Part shown: piece after piece, positions 9,793 to 17,991 of the stretch
Numbering within the stretch: the first letter of the stretch is position 1
Layout of the letters: the number at the start of each line of letters is the position of its first letter
Assembly (NCBI GenBank): GCA_016793165.1
Contig: JAEULA010000016.1
Span: 124,001-188,000, forward strand
DNA length: 64,000 bases
Reading direction: 5' to 3'
Source of the DNA: Alphaproteobacteria bacterium
GTDB lineage: Bacteria; Pseudomonadota; Alphaproteobacteria; CACIAM-22H2
The notes under the pieces: generated by a model
The model's database searches: none
Seen by the model: only the letters and a program-made list of their open reading frames with translations
What the model was told of the DNA's origin: nothing
Program-made: the position numbers and the translations under genes

Positions 9793-10878
9793 TCACCGCG
9801 TGCTCATGATCGTGGTCGAAGGCAACGACAGCGACGTGGCGCCGGCATCCGGCGTCCGGGCCGCCTCGCCCGCCACTGCGGCGCCGGACGACGCGAGTCC
9901 AGCGGCGACGCCGAGCTTGCCGACCTCGTCGACAAGGCGACGGAACTCCGAATCCGCCTGACGCGCCGACTCGAAAAGCTGGAGCGCGTCGCGGCCGTCG
10001 TCCGACAATCGGCCCGACGACACGGCGCGATTGAGGACGGCGGCTCCGAAGGCCTTCTCGAACTCCTTGCGGCGCTGATCCTCCAGGTAGCCGCCGCGCA
10101 GGAATGCGGCCACGACGGCGGCGCGTCGCTGATCCATCGGCGGCAACGCGATCTGCCTCAAGGCGGACGCGGCGGCGCCGGCACCCGCGCCACTCACGCC
10201 GTCCTCGGCGACGGTGACCTTGGCGCGGGCCAGCGCCGCCTTGACGTAGCCCTCGATCGCGCTGGGCGTGCAGAAGGACGCGTAGATCCCGACCAGTCGA
10301 CGCGCCGCGAGGCGGTCGCCGGGGAGCTGGGAGCCGGCACCCGCCGAGATCTCCTTCAGCTGCGCCAGCACGGTCTGGGTGCTCTGCGCCTGGGCGTAGC
10401 TCTGCATCGCCTCGTTGGTAAGCCGCTTCAGCTCCTCGGCGACCGGCACGAAGAGAAGGTTGTCCTGCACATTGTTGATGCTCAGGTCCGCCGCGGCGAA
10501 GCCTGCCGCGACGATCGCGATCGCCTTTGCGGTCGCGTCGACGATCCCGAGGATCGCAGCGGTCGAGCCGCCGACGATGGCGATCTGGTTGCGGGTCGTC
10601 TGGACGTCGCGACGCAGCAAGGCAAGCAGATCGAAATACCGGTGACAGTCGGAACGCACCTTCTCCATTCCGGCGACCGCATAGGAGTAGGCGTCCTTGC
10701 CCGACCCGAGCGAGTCCTCGAACTCCCGGAGCGACCGGGTCACGGCCGCCGGGGTCGGCTCCTGGATGCCACCGCTGCGCCGATAGATGTTTTCCCCGAT
10801 CTCGGCGAGCTGGCATCCTGACAGCGCCGAGGCCACGACAAGCGCCGAACCCAACCGCCGTCCAAATCCGTCGTTCAT
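9793..10878 (-). CDS. Putative lipoprotein of unknown function
   Basis: 361 aa, not recognised. The N-terminus has a lipoprotein signal with lipobox LSGC and cysteine 22, so it is probably anchored in the outer membrane or periplasm. A mainly helical region follows, with a Gly/Ala-rich hydrophobic stretch (about 98-131) that might be a membrane hairpin or a buried helix. The rest is polar helical sequence, partly coiled-coil-like, ending in a Ser/Ala/Gly-rich tail. The ATG at 10878 has a GGAGG site 7 nt upstream. It stands alone, convergent with the M20 gene and divergent from an SDR gene. Confidence 0.75.
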   Translation of the reverse strand: MNDGFGRRLGSALVVASALSGCQLAEIGENIYRRSGGIQEPTPAAVTRSLREFEDSLGSGKDAYSYAVAGMEKVRSDCHRYFDLLALLRRDVQTTRNQIAIVGGSTAAILGIVDATAKAIAIVAAGFAAADLSINNVQDNLLFVPVAEELKRLTNEAMQSYAQAQSTQTVLAQLKEISAGAGSQLPGDRLAARRLVGIYASFCTPSAIEGYVKAALARAKVTVAEDGVSGAGAGAAASALRQIALPPMDQRRAAVVAAFLRGGYLEDQRRKEFEKAFGAAVLNRAVSSGRLSDDGRDALQLFESARQADSEFRRLVDEVGKLGVAAGLASSGAAVAGEAARTPDAGATSLSLPSTTIMSTR

Positions 10879-11054
10879 TGCCGCCTCCGTCCGCATGCCG
10901 ACCATCGATCCCGAAAGACTAGGACCCGCCGGATCGCGCCGCGCGTCGATCGGTTCACCCTTTCGGGCGAGCTCGATCGGTTGCCCTGCCTCCCGGACTC
11001 GACTCGGTCCGCGATGTGCCGCATGAGTGGCCGATCTCAACGAGGAGCACGTCG

Positions 11055-11822
11055 ATGAAGAACATGTTCAACCTCACCGGCCGCGTCGCGATCGTCACCG
11101 GCGGCAACGGCGGGATCGGGCTGGGGATGGCGCGCGGGCTCGCGAGCCACGGCGCGACGATCGTGGTCGCGGCACGCAAGGCGGAGAAGTCGGAGGCGGC
11201 GGCGAAGGAACTCGCCGGGCTCGGGGCGAAGGCCACCGTCTTCGCCGTCGACGTCAAGGACGAGGGCCAGGTCAAGGCGATGATCGCCGACACCGTGAAG
11301 CGCCACGGCCGCCTCGACATCCTGATCAACAACGCCGGCATCAACGTCCGCAAGCCGCCGCACGAGATCAACGTCGCGGAGTGGCGCGAGGTGATGGAGA
11401 CGAACCTGACCTCCGCCTTCATGGCGAGCCAGGCGGCCTATCCGGTGATGAAGGCGGCCGGCGGCGGCAAGATCGTCAACATCGGCTCGATGATGTCGAT
11501 CTTCGGCGCGCCCTTCGTGCCGGCCTACGCGGCGAGCAAGGGCGGCATCGTGCAGTTCACCAAGGTCTGCGCGAACTCCTGGGCGAAGGACAACATCCAG
11601 GTGAACGCGGTGCTGCCCGGCTGGATCGACACCGATCTCACGCGCCAGGGCCGCGCGCAGATCAAGGGCCTCAACGAGCGCGTGCTCGAGCGCACGCCCG
11701 TCGGCCGCTGGGGCGTGCCCGACGATCTCGCCGGCATCGCGGTGTTCCTGTGCGGCCCGGCCTCGGACTTCGTGACCGGCACGGCGATCCCGGTCGACGG
11801 CGGCTACTCGATCAACGGCTGA
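11055..11822 (+). CDS. SDR family oxidoreductase (glucose/gluconate dehydrogenase-like)
   Basis: Classical short-chain dehydrogenase, 255 aa. It has TGGNGGIG at the cofactor site, NNAG near residue 94, an active-site Ser-Tyr-Lys seen as IGSMMSIFG and YAASKGG, and the C-terminal DGGYS motif. The start at 11055 has GAGGAG about 9 nt upstream and gives the conserved MFNLTGRVAIVTGG opening; an upstream in-frame extension has no homology. It is probably transcribed with the aldolase-like gene 135 bp downstream, with a hairpin between them. The likely role is oxidation of a sugar acid or similar hydroxy compound (inference). Confidence 0.9.
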   Translation: MKNMFNLTGRVAIVTGGNGGIGLGMARGLASHGATIVVAARKAEKSEAAAKELAGLGAKATVFAVDVKDEGQVKAMIADTVKRHGRLDILINNAGINVRKPPHEINVAEWREVMETNLTSAFMASQAAYPVMKAAGGGKIVNIGSMMSIFGAPFVPAYAASKGGIVQFTKVCANSWAKDNIQVNAVLPGWIDTDLTRQGRAQIKGLNERVLERTPVGRWGVPDDLAGIAVFLCGPASDFVTGTAIPVDGGYSING

Positions 11823-11887
11823 GGAGCGGGATCTCGTGGCCAGCGCGGCGACGCGGCTCCATCCGGCGCGCGAGGGCCGGGATCCGC

Positions 11888-11914
11888 GCGATCCGGTCCT
11901 CAGGACCGGATCGC
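11888..11914. terminator. Hairpin between SDR and aldolase-family genes
   Basis: A perfect 12 bp stem (GCGATCCGGTCC and its complement) encloses a TCA loop. It is followed by a C-run rather than T, so Rho-independent termination is doubtful. It may limit readthrough or protect the SDR message. Confidence 0.5.
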
Positions 11915-11957
11915 CCCCCGCCGCGCCGCGTGGCGGCGTCACGCCGGCGAGGCTCGC

Positions 11958-12926
11958 ATGAGCGAAACGCCGCGGCGTCCCGACGGCCGTCCGATCCTAT
12001 GCGGCAACTGGGCGACGCTGCTGCTGCCGATCCAGGCCGACGACCGGATCGACTTCGGCGCGCTCGATGCGGAGCTCGATCGGATCGTCGCCGCGCGGGT
12101 CGACGGCGTGTACTCGAACGGCACCGCCGGCGAGTTCCACAACCAGACCGAGGACGAGTTCGAGCGCATCCAGGCGATGATGGCCGCGAAATGCTCGGCC
12201 GCCGGCCTGCCCTTCGCCATCGGCGCCTGCCATCCCGACCCGACGGTCTCCGGCATGCGCGTGCGCACGGCCGCACGGCTCCGGCCGGCCGCGATCCAGG
12301 TGATCCTGCCGGATTGGTGGCCGCCCACCGACGCGGAGGTCGTCGACTTCCTCGCGATGATGGCCGAGGCCGCCGGGGGCGTGCCGCTGATCCTCTACAA
12401 TCCGCCCCACGCGAAGCGCGTCCTCGCGCCCGCGACTCTCGGCGCGCTGGCCGCCGCCGTTCCGGCCGTCCGCGCCGCCAAGATCGCCGACGGCGATCCG
12501 CAGTGGTACGCGCAGGCGCGCCGGCATCTCGCGGGACTCGCGCTGTTCCTGCCCGGCCATCATCTCGCGACGGGCATGCGCGAAGGCGTGGCCGCCGGAT
12601 CGTTCTCGAACGTGGCCTGTCTGAGCCCGGCGGGCGCGCAGCGCTGGACCGACTCGATGGCCCGGAATCCCGACGCCGCGCTCCTCGTCGAGCGGCGGCT
12701 CCGCGACTTCATGGATCGGCACATCGTCCCGCTGCAGCGCGCCCACGGCTACTCGAACGGCGCGCTGGACAAGCTGCTTGCGGCCATCGGCGACTGGGCG
12801 CCCGTCGGAACGCGGCTTCGTCGTCCTTATCGCTGGATCCCCGCGGACGAGGCCGTCCGGCTGCGGCCGATCGCGCGGGCGATGCTGCCCGAGATCCTTG
12901 GCGACGACGTCGCGGCGCGCGCCTAG
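11958..12926 (+). CDS. Dihydrodipicolinate synthase / N-acetylneuraminate lyase family protein
   Basis: Class I (Schiff-base) aldolase-type TIM barrel, 322 aa. Diagnostic residues are visible: the SNGTAGEF loop (about 53-60), the catalytic Tyr in LILYNPP (Y147) and the Schiff-base Lys in AAKIADG (K175). The family includes DapA, NanA and 2-keto-3-deoxy-sugar-acid dehydratases or aldolases. The neighbouring SDR fits a sugar-acid role better than lysine synthesis, but this is inference. Start 11958 matches the beginning of the domain. Its last codons overlap the stop of the convergent TPR gene by 4 nt. Confidence 0.87.
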   Translation: MSETPRRPDGRPILCGNWATLLLPIQADDRIDFGALDAELDRIVAARVDGVYSNGTAGEFHNQTEDEFERIQAMMAAKCSAAGLPFAIGACHPDPTVSGMRVRTAARLRPAAIQVILPDWWPPTDAEVVDFLAMMAEAAGGVPLILYNPPHAKRVLAPATLGALAAAVPAVRAAKIADGDPQWYAQARRHLAGLALFLPGHHLATGMREGVAAGSFSNVACLSPAGAQRWTDSMARNPDAALLVERRLRDFMDRHIVPLQRAHGYSNGALDKLLAAIGDWAPVGTRLRRPYRWIPADEAVRLRPIARAMLPEILGDDVAARA

Positions 12927-14329
12927 ACGATGGTCGGGGCCGCGGCGGGCGCGGATGCCGTCGCCGCGATCGGCATCGAGGCCGTCGCGTCGGCATCGCA
13001 TGCCAGGGCCAGCAGCCGGGTCGCCGCGAAGGAATCGAGCGCGCCGCCGCGGCTCGCGCGCCGCCGCGCGATCATATCGTTCGCCAGTCCGGGACGCTGC
13101 GCGCGCAGGGCAGCCTCGATCGCGAAGCGCAGGAACAGGTCGCGCTGGGCGTTGCTGCCGCCGAGCCATGGAAGCCGTCCCTCCGCCGCCGCGAAGAGCG
13201 CCGCGGCATCCTCGTAGCGGGCGGCCTGGAACGCCTCGAGCGCGCGCGCGAGCGCCAGACCCGGGTGTCGCGCGACGCGATCCATGTCGCCACCGCCGCG
13301 AATCGCCGCGCGCCGCAGCGCCGCGACCAGCGCGCCGGCGGCCGCCGGTCGCCCGCTGCGCAGCAGCGCCACGAGATAGTGCAGACGCGCGAAGACCACG
13401 GCGTCGTCCTCGATGCGCGCCGCCGCGAGCGCCGCGAGCTCCTCCCAGCGTGCGCCGACGGCGACGCCCTCGAGCTCGAGCCGGACCAGCAGCGACACGG
13501 CGTTGGCGACATCGCGGAAATCGTCGGTGCGCTCCGCGCGCACCGCCTCGTCGTAGAGTTCCAACGCGCGCGCGTGCCGTCCCTGCTCGATCTCGAACAG
13601 CGCGAGATGCCACCAGAGGTGAAAGCGCAGGTTGCCGCAGCCGAGCCAGCCCGGCCGCTGCTGCTCGATCCAGCGTGCACCCGCCGGCGCCCGGCCGGTC
13701 ATCTCGTGGACGTGCGCGACGGCATGGATCGCCCAGACGTCGTCGGCATTGCGCTCGACCGCCGCGCGCGCCCAGTGCTCGGCCGCGCGGTACTCGCCGA
13801 GTTCCTCGCGCGCGAAGGCGGCGCAGCCCAGCACGTAGCCGCGCCCGGGATGATCGTCGCCGATCGTCTCGAGCGCCGCGAGCGCGGCGCGGCGCATGCC
13901 GGCGGCATCGCCGGCCATGAAGCGCAGCTGGTGCGCGAGCTTGACCGCGACGACGTCGCCGGGTCCCGCCGCGTGCCAGGCATCGAGCCGCTCCGCCGCC
14001 CGCACGGCGCTGCCGCCGAGCCAGGCCTCGAGCGCGCCGGCGAATGCCGCTCCGCGCGGCTCGTCGGCAGCCCCCGTCCGCAACGTCGCGGCGCGCACGG
14101 CATGGGCGCGCGCCGCGGGAACGAGCTCGGCGCGACCGGCGACGAGCAGCACGAGGCCGCGGACCGCCTCGATCAGCGCGCAATCGGGATCGCGCGCCTG
14201 CGCGCGCTGGAGCGCGGGGCCCACGCCCGAGCCATGGGCGAGGATGGCGTGCGCCGCGCCGTTCCATTCGCGCAACGCCTCGGCATCCGAAGACGGGAAG
14301 GGCGATCCGAAGCGATCGAGTGCAGCCAT
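12923..14329 (-). CDS. TTC38-like tetratricopeptide repeat protein
   Basis: 468 aa helical-repeat protein. It carries the hallmark of the TTC38/StaR-like family: HAVAHVHEMTGR (202-213), then NLRFHLWWHLALFEIEQG (233-250), then ALELYDEAV. These histidine-containing helices are conserved in the family, whose biochemical function is not established. The ATG at 14329 has GGAGG 8 nt upstream; upstream in-frame residues are low complexity. It lies 143 bp downstream of ogt on the same strand. The C-terminus is Ala/Thr/Pro-rich and probably disordered. Confidence 0.82.
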   Translation of the reverse strand: MAALDRFGSPFPSSDAEALREWNGAAHAILAHGSGVGPALQRAQARDPDCALIEAVRGLVLLVAGRAELVPAARAHAVRAATLRTGAADEPRGAAFAGALEAWLGGSAVRAAERLDAWHAAGPGDVVAVKLAHQLRFMAGDAAGMRRAALAALETIGDDHPGRGYVLGCAAFAREELGEYRAAEHWARAAVERNADDVWAIHAVAHVHEMTGRAPAGARWIEQQRPGWLGCGNLRFHLWWHLALFEIEQGRHARALELYDEAVRAERTDDFRDVANAVSLLVRLELEGVAVGARWEELAALAAARIEDDAVVFARLHYLVALLRSGRPAAAGALVAALRRAAIRGGGDMDRVARHPGLALARALEAFQAARYEDAAALFAAAEGRLPWLGGSNAQRDLFLRFAIEAALRAQRPGLANDMIARRRASRGGALDSFAATRLLALACDADATASMPIAATASAPAAAPTIV

Positions 14330-14472
14330 GACGCGGGCCTCCGTGACGACGACGGTGCCAGCATGGGCGCGGACCGGCGCGATCGAAGCTGACGTCCGCG
14401 TGAAGCGCATCAAAGCGCCGTGATCGATCAAGAGCGCGTGAGGTCCGGCCCCGGACGCCGGCGATCCCGCGC

Positions 14473-15006
14473 TCAGGCGATCGGCGGCCGCCGCGCGAGG
14501 GCGCCCTCGTGCTCGAGCAGCCAGCGCTTGCGCGCCACCCCGCCGCCATACCCCGTCAGCTGGCCGTCGGCGCCGACGACGCGATGACACGGCACGACGA
14601 TCGCGATGGGGTTGGCGCCGTTGGCCAGTCCGACCGCGCGCGTGGCCGTCGGCTGGCCGAATCCCCGCGCCAGCGCCCCGTAGCTCGTGGTCGTCCCGCA
14701 GGGGATGGCGCGCAATGCCGCCCAGACGCGGCGTTGGAACGGCGTTCCGCCGCCATCCGCGGGGATGTCGTCGATCGCCCGCCCGTCGCCGCGGAAATAC
14801 GCCGCGAGGCGATCGCGAATTCCGAGCGGATCGCCGCCGGTGAACGTCGCCTCGCCGAAGCGGCGGCGAAGTGCGGCCGCGATCCGGTCGGGCGCATCGG
14901 CGAATTCGAGAACGAGCAGCGACTTGCCGTCACCGACCATCAGCATCTCGCCGAGCGGCGTCTCGATCGTCTGCCGGAACAGCGACTCCGCGCGCGGCGC
15001 CGCCAT
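14473..15006 (-). CDS. ogt: Methylated-DNA--protein-cysteine methyltransferase
   Basis: Suicidal DNA repair enzyme that moves the alkyl group of O6-alkylguanine to its own cysteine. The active-site motif PCHRV is at 139-143 (acceptor C140). The helix-turn-helix and arginine finger lie before it (GTTTSYGALA, ATRAVGLANGANP). At 177 aa it is an Ogt-type protein with the short N-terminal RNase-H-like domain and no Ada regulatory domain. Start ATG 15006 is 6 nt after the stop of a small membrane protein gene, so the two are likely cotranscribed. Confidence 0.93.
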   Translation of the reverse strand: MAAPRAESLFRQTIETPLGEMLMVGDGKSLLVLEFADAPDRIAAALRRRFGEATFTGGDPLGIRDRLAAYFRGDGRAIDDIPADGGGTPFQRRVWAALRAIPCGTTTSYGALARGFGQPTATRAVGLANGANPIAIVVPCHRVVGADGQLTGYGGGVARKRWLLEHEGALARRPPIA

Positions 15007-15012
15007 GGCTCG

Positions 15013-15309
15013 TCACCAGCCGAGCATGGCGCTCACGCCCTGGATCGCAGGGATCGCGAGCAGCGCCTGCAGGATCGCAAGGACGACGAAGCCGGCCGCC
15101 AGCCAGCGCGCCCCGTCCATCCATGTCAGCGCAGCCTTTGCGCCAAGCGCCACGGCGCCGAGCGGCAGCGCGACCGCCGCGACCGCCATCGTCACTTTGT
15201 CCCCGACCGGAGGGTTCGCGAGGGACGCCGCGACTCCGGCGGCGATCGACACGGCGATGATCGCCACGATGAGGGCGATGCGCCCGCCCGACATCCGCTC
15301 GTTGGCCAT
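15013..15309 (-). CDS. Small membrane protein of unknown function
   Basis: 98 aa with about three hydrophobic helices (roughly 10-28, 34-56 and 63-90), separated by GDKVT and a WMDGARW loop. Not recognised. The ATG at 15309 is chosen because GAGGGG precedes it by 6 nt; a longer frame upstream has no features of a protein. It is first in a minus-strand pair with ogt and divergent from a TetR regulator gene, so it is a plausible target of that regulator. Confidence 0.65.
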   Translation of the reverse strand: MANERMSGGRIALIVAIIAVSIAAGVAASLANPPVGDKVTMAVAAVALPLGAVALGAKAALTWMDGARWLAAGFVVLAILQALLAIPAIQGVSAMLGW

Positions 15310-15440
15310 TGCCACCCCTCGTCCCTGGCGTGTCCGGCGCCCAGAGTGGCGCGCCGGCGGGCGACATGCCAAGCCGCAAGGCACGTCGTTCCGCGCGAGC
15401 GCCGCGACGGGGCGGCGGGCCGGCGGGGCCGCGAGGCGCA

Positions 15441-15485
15441 TTGACACGGCCGCGCGGGTGTCGTGCACTTGCATATCGGTCGATA
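15441..15485 (+). promoter_or_regulatory. Candidate promoter and dyad upstream of tetR-type gene
   Basis: TTGACA at 15441-15446 matches the -35 consensus, and 17 nt later TGCACT (15464-15469) is a weak -10. Just downstream, TATCG-GT-CGATA (15474-15485) is a perfect dyad of the kind TetR proteins bind, placed where a repressor would block initiation. The region also separates the TetR gene from the divergent membrane protein and ogt genes. Confidence 0.45.
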
Positions 15486-15520
15486 GGTTTGTGAACGCCA
15501 CGCCGAGGGGGAGTGCAGTC

Positions 15521-16168
15521 GTGCAGAAGCGGCGCCGCAACGTCGAGCGTTCGGCACAGACGCGCGCGCAGCTCATCGAGGGCGCGATCGCGGCGCTGTG
15601 CGAGCGGGGCTATGCCCGCAGCACCACGGCGCTGATCGCGGCGCGCGCGGGCGTGACGACGGGCGCGCTGCACCACCATTTCCCGACCAAGGAGGATCTC
15701 CTCGTCGCGGTGCTCGACCGGCTCTCCGCCGACGTGTCGGCCCAGGCCGGCGACGTCTTCGCCTTTTCGGGCCGCGTCGGCGGCGACACCGAGCGCGCGG
15801 TCCGCCGCCTGTGGACCGTCTACGGCGCGCCCCGCTACCGCGCCGCCTGGGAGATCATCATCGGGACGAACAAGGATCCGGCCATGCGCGCGCGCATGAC
15901 GCGCCAGCGGGAGGAGTCGATGAACGGCCTGATCGCGCGGTGGTTCGCCGACCGTCAGCTCGGCCGGCGCGAGCAGGAGCTCGTCGCCGCAGCGCTGCAG
16001 TCCATGCTGATCGCCATCCGCGGCCTGTTCCTCGAGACCTATCTCGACTTCCCGGCCGCCTATTACGAGCGCCAGCTCGCGCTGCTGTCGCGCACCGTGG
16101 CCGCCCAGCTCGAGGAGGTGCTCGGTCCGCGCTGGCGCACGCCGCGACCGCGCGCCCGCGCCGCCTGA
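15521..16168 (+). CDS. TetR/AcrR family transcriptional regulator
   Basis: 215 aa repressor-type regulator. The N-terminal helix-turn-helix is clear at about 14-60 (TTALIAARAGVTTGALHHHF, then KEDLL). The rest is the variable ligand-binding helical domain. No ATG fits; the GTG at 15521 follows GAGGGGGAG at a good distance and gives a normal TetR N-terminus (VQKRRRNVERSAQTR). It is divergent from the membrane protein and ogt pair and 56 bp upstream of the Dpp-type importer operon, either of which it could control. Confidence 0.87.
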   Translation: MQKRRRNVERSAQTRAQLIEGAIAALCERGYARSTTALIAARAGVTTGALHHHFPTKEDLLVAVLDRLSADVSAQAGDVFAFSGRVGGDTERAVRRLWTVYGAPRYRAAWEIIIGTNKDPAMRARMTRQREESMNGLIARWFADRQLGRREQELVAAALQSMLIAIRGLFLETYLDFPAAYYERQLALLSRTVAAQLEEVLGPRWRTPRPRARAA

Positions 16169-16224
16169 CACCGCCTTAAGATCCCGTCCATGTCATCCAC
16201 GCCACGCGAACAGGGAGACCCTCG

Positions 16225-17910
16225 ATGAAGACTGACCTCTCACGCCGTTCGATCCTCGCCGCCGGCGCCACCACCGCCGCCCTCGCGGCCGCGGCGCCCG
16301 ACGCCCGCGCGCAGGCAGCCGGCGACCGCATCCGCAAGATCGTCCTGATCTCCTGGCCGCAGGGCCAGAACCCCCAGGGCTTCCAGGCTTCGCAGCTGAT
16401 CGCGCAGGAGTGGCGCAAGCTCGGCCTCGAGGTCGAGGTCCGGCCGCTGCCGTGGCCGCAGCACATCCAGATCGTCTGGAACGAGCGCCAGCGCTGGGAC
16501 ACGACGATGTGGCGCATGGTCGGGCGCTCCGAGCGCAGCGACCCGGACGAGATCGTCTACAACCTCTACCACTCCGCCAATGCCGAGAAGGGCTTCAACT
16601 TCATCGGCTACAACAACCCCGACTACGACAAGCTCGTGGTCGCGCAGCGCCAGGCCACCGACCAGGCCAAGCGCAAGCAGCTCGTCGTCGAGGCGCAGCG
16701 CATGGTCGACCGCGACCAGGCCCAGGCCTTCCTGGTCCACCCGTCCCACGTGAAGGCGTTCAACAAGAACGTCTGGGACGAGACCACGATCCTGAACCAG
16801 AGCGGCATCGGCATCCGCAACTTCTGGACCTTCATCCGCGCCGCGCCGAAGGGCGACAAGAAGGAGATGGTGCTCAACGCGGGCGAGCCCGTGCTGTCGA
16901 TCAATCCACTCTACATCGCGGGCGGTACGAGTTCGTGGTGCACCGAGCTGATCTGGGACCGCCTCGCGCGCGTCGGGCTCGACGGCCTGCCGGAGCCGTG
17001 GTCGGCGGAGAAGATCGCCTGGGTGAACGACACCACCCTCGACGTCACCATCCGGCCCGGCCAGACCTGGCACGACGGACGGCCGGTGACTGCCGAGGAC
17101 GTCATGTACTCCTTCGAGGCGCCGGCGATCGAGAACAAGGTGCCGATGTACAAGCCGTTCGTCGCCGACATCGCGAAGATGGAGAAGACGGGCGAGAACG
17201 GCGTGCGCTTCACGCTCAAGGCGCCGAACGCCGCCTTCGTCACGGCCTCGCTGGCGAAGATCAACATCATCCCCAAGCACATCTGGGAACCGGTGATGAA
17301 GGAGCTGCTCGGCAAGCCCGAGAACGCCGAGGCGCTGCCCAACCCGTCGCCCGTGGGCTCCGGGCCCTTCAAGCTCGCCCGCGCCCGCGGCCAGGAGGAG
17401 ATCGTCCTCGACCGCAACGACAAGCACTGGGCGGCGCCGAAGATGGAGCGCTGGATCCTGCGCATCGTCCCGAACCCCGAGGCGACGCTGGGCATGCTGC
17501 GGAGCGGCGAGATCAACTTCCTCGCCGATTACGGCGGCGATCCGGAGGTGCTCGAGAAGCTGGTGAAGGACAACCCGCAGATCACCATGAAGCAGGAGGT
17601 CGACATCGGGTTCGAGTACGCGGCCTTCAATCTCCGCCGCGCGCCCTTCAGCGACCCGAACTTCCGCCGCGCCCTGTCCCTGGCGATCGATCGCAATGTC
17701 ATGGTCCAGGCGGCGTGGAACGGCTACGCGGTGAAGGCCAACTCGCCGGTCTCGCCGGCGCTGAAGTTCTGGCACGACGACGAGGTCGACAAGCTCCAGA
17801 CCGGTCTGCAGCGGGCCAAGGACCTGCTCGACAAGAGCGGCTACAAGCTCGTCGGCAACCGGCTCCACTACCCGGCCGGCGTCAAGGAGACGCTGACCGC
17901 GGTCGAGTGA
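16225..17910 (+). CDS. ABC transporter substrate-binding protein (SBP_bac_5 / DppA family), apparently circularly permuted
   Basis: Periplasmic receptor of a peptide/nickel-type importer, 561 aa, with a Tat-like signal (SRRSILAAG at about 6-14, cleavage near ARAQ 30). The order of segments is unusual. Residues about 35-205 look like the C-terminal part of DppA-type proteins (QLIAQEWRKLGLEVEV, then GYNNPDYDKLV, then QRMVDRDQAQAFLVHPSHV). Residues about 213-561 look like the N-terminal and central parts (INPLYIAGG, RPGQTWHDGRPVTAEDV, VGSGPFKL, FRRALSLAIDR, AKDLLDKSGY). A usual family member runs in the opposite order. No frameshift is seen. It heads the operon and has a GGGAG ribosome site. Confidence 0.9.
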   Translation: MKTDLSRRSILAAGATTAALAAAAPDARAQAAGDRIRKIVLISWPQGQNPQGFQASQLIAQEWRKLGLEVEVRPLPWPQHIQIVWNERQRWDTTMWRMVGRSERSDPDEIVYNLYHSANAEKGFNFIGYNNPDYDKLVVAQRQATDQAKRKQLVVEAQRMVDRDQAQAFLVHPSHVKAFNKNVWDETTILNQSGIGIRNFWTFIRAAPKGDKKEMVLNAGEPVLSINPLYIAGGTSSWCTELIWDRLARVGLDGLPEPWSAEKIAWVNDTTLDVTIRPGQTWHDGRPVTAEDVMYSFEAPAIENKVPMYKPFVADIAKMEKTGENGVRFTLKAPNAAFVTASLAKINIIPKHIWEPVMKELLGKPENAEALPNPSPVGSGPFKLARARGQEEIVLDRNDKHWAAPKMERWILRIVPNPEATLGMLRSGEINFLADYGGDPEVLEKLVKDNPQITMKQEVDIGFEYAAFNLRRAPFSDPNFRRALSLAIDRNVMVQAAWNGYAVKANSPVSPALKFWHDDEVDKLQTGLQRAKDLLDKSGYKLVGNRLHYPAGVKETLTAVE

Positions 17911-17935
17911 GCGTGACACGCGCATCCACGCGCCG

Positions 17936-17972
17936 CGCCCCTCCCGTCCGCCGCCGGCGGGCGGGAGGGGCG
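17936..17972. terminator. Intercistronic hairpin between binding protein and DppB-type permease
   Basis: A 17 bp stem (one G-T pair) with a GCC loop: CGCCCCTCCCGTCCGCC and its near-perfect complement. There is no T-run. It occupies the 81 bp gap after the binding protein gene, as in the sugar operon at 1585-1617, and shares the CCCCTCC(C/T)GTCCG arm with that copy. Confidence 0.7.
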
Positions 17973-17991
17973 TAGCCTTCATCGCGACGCC

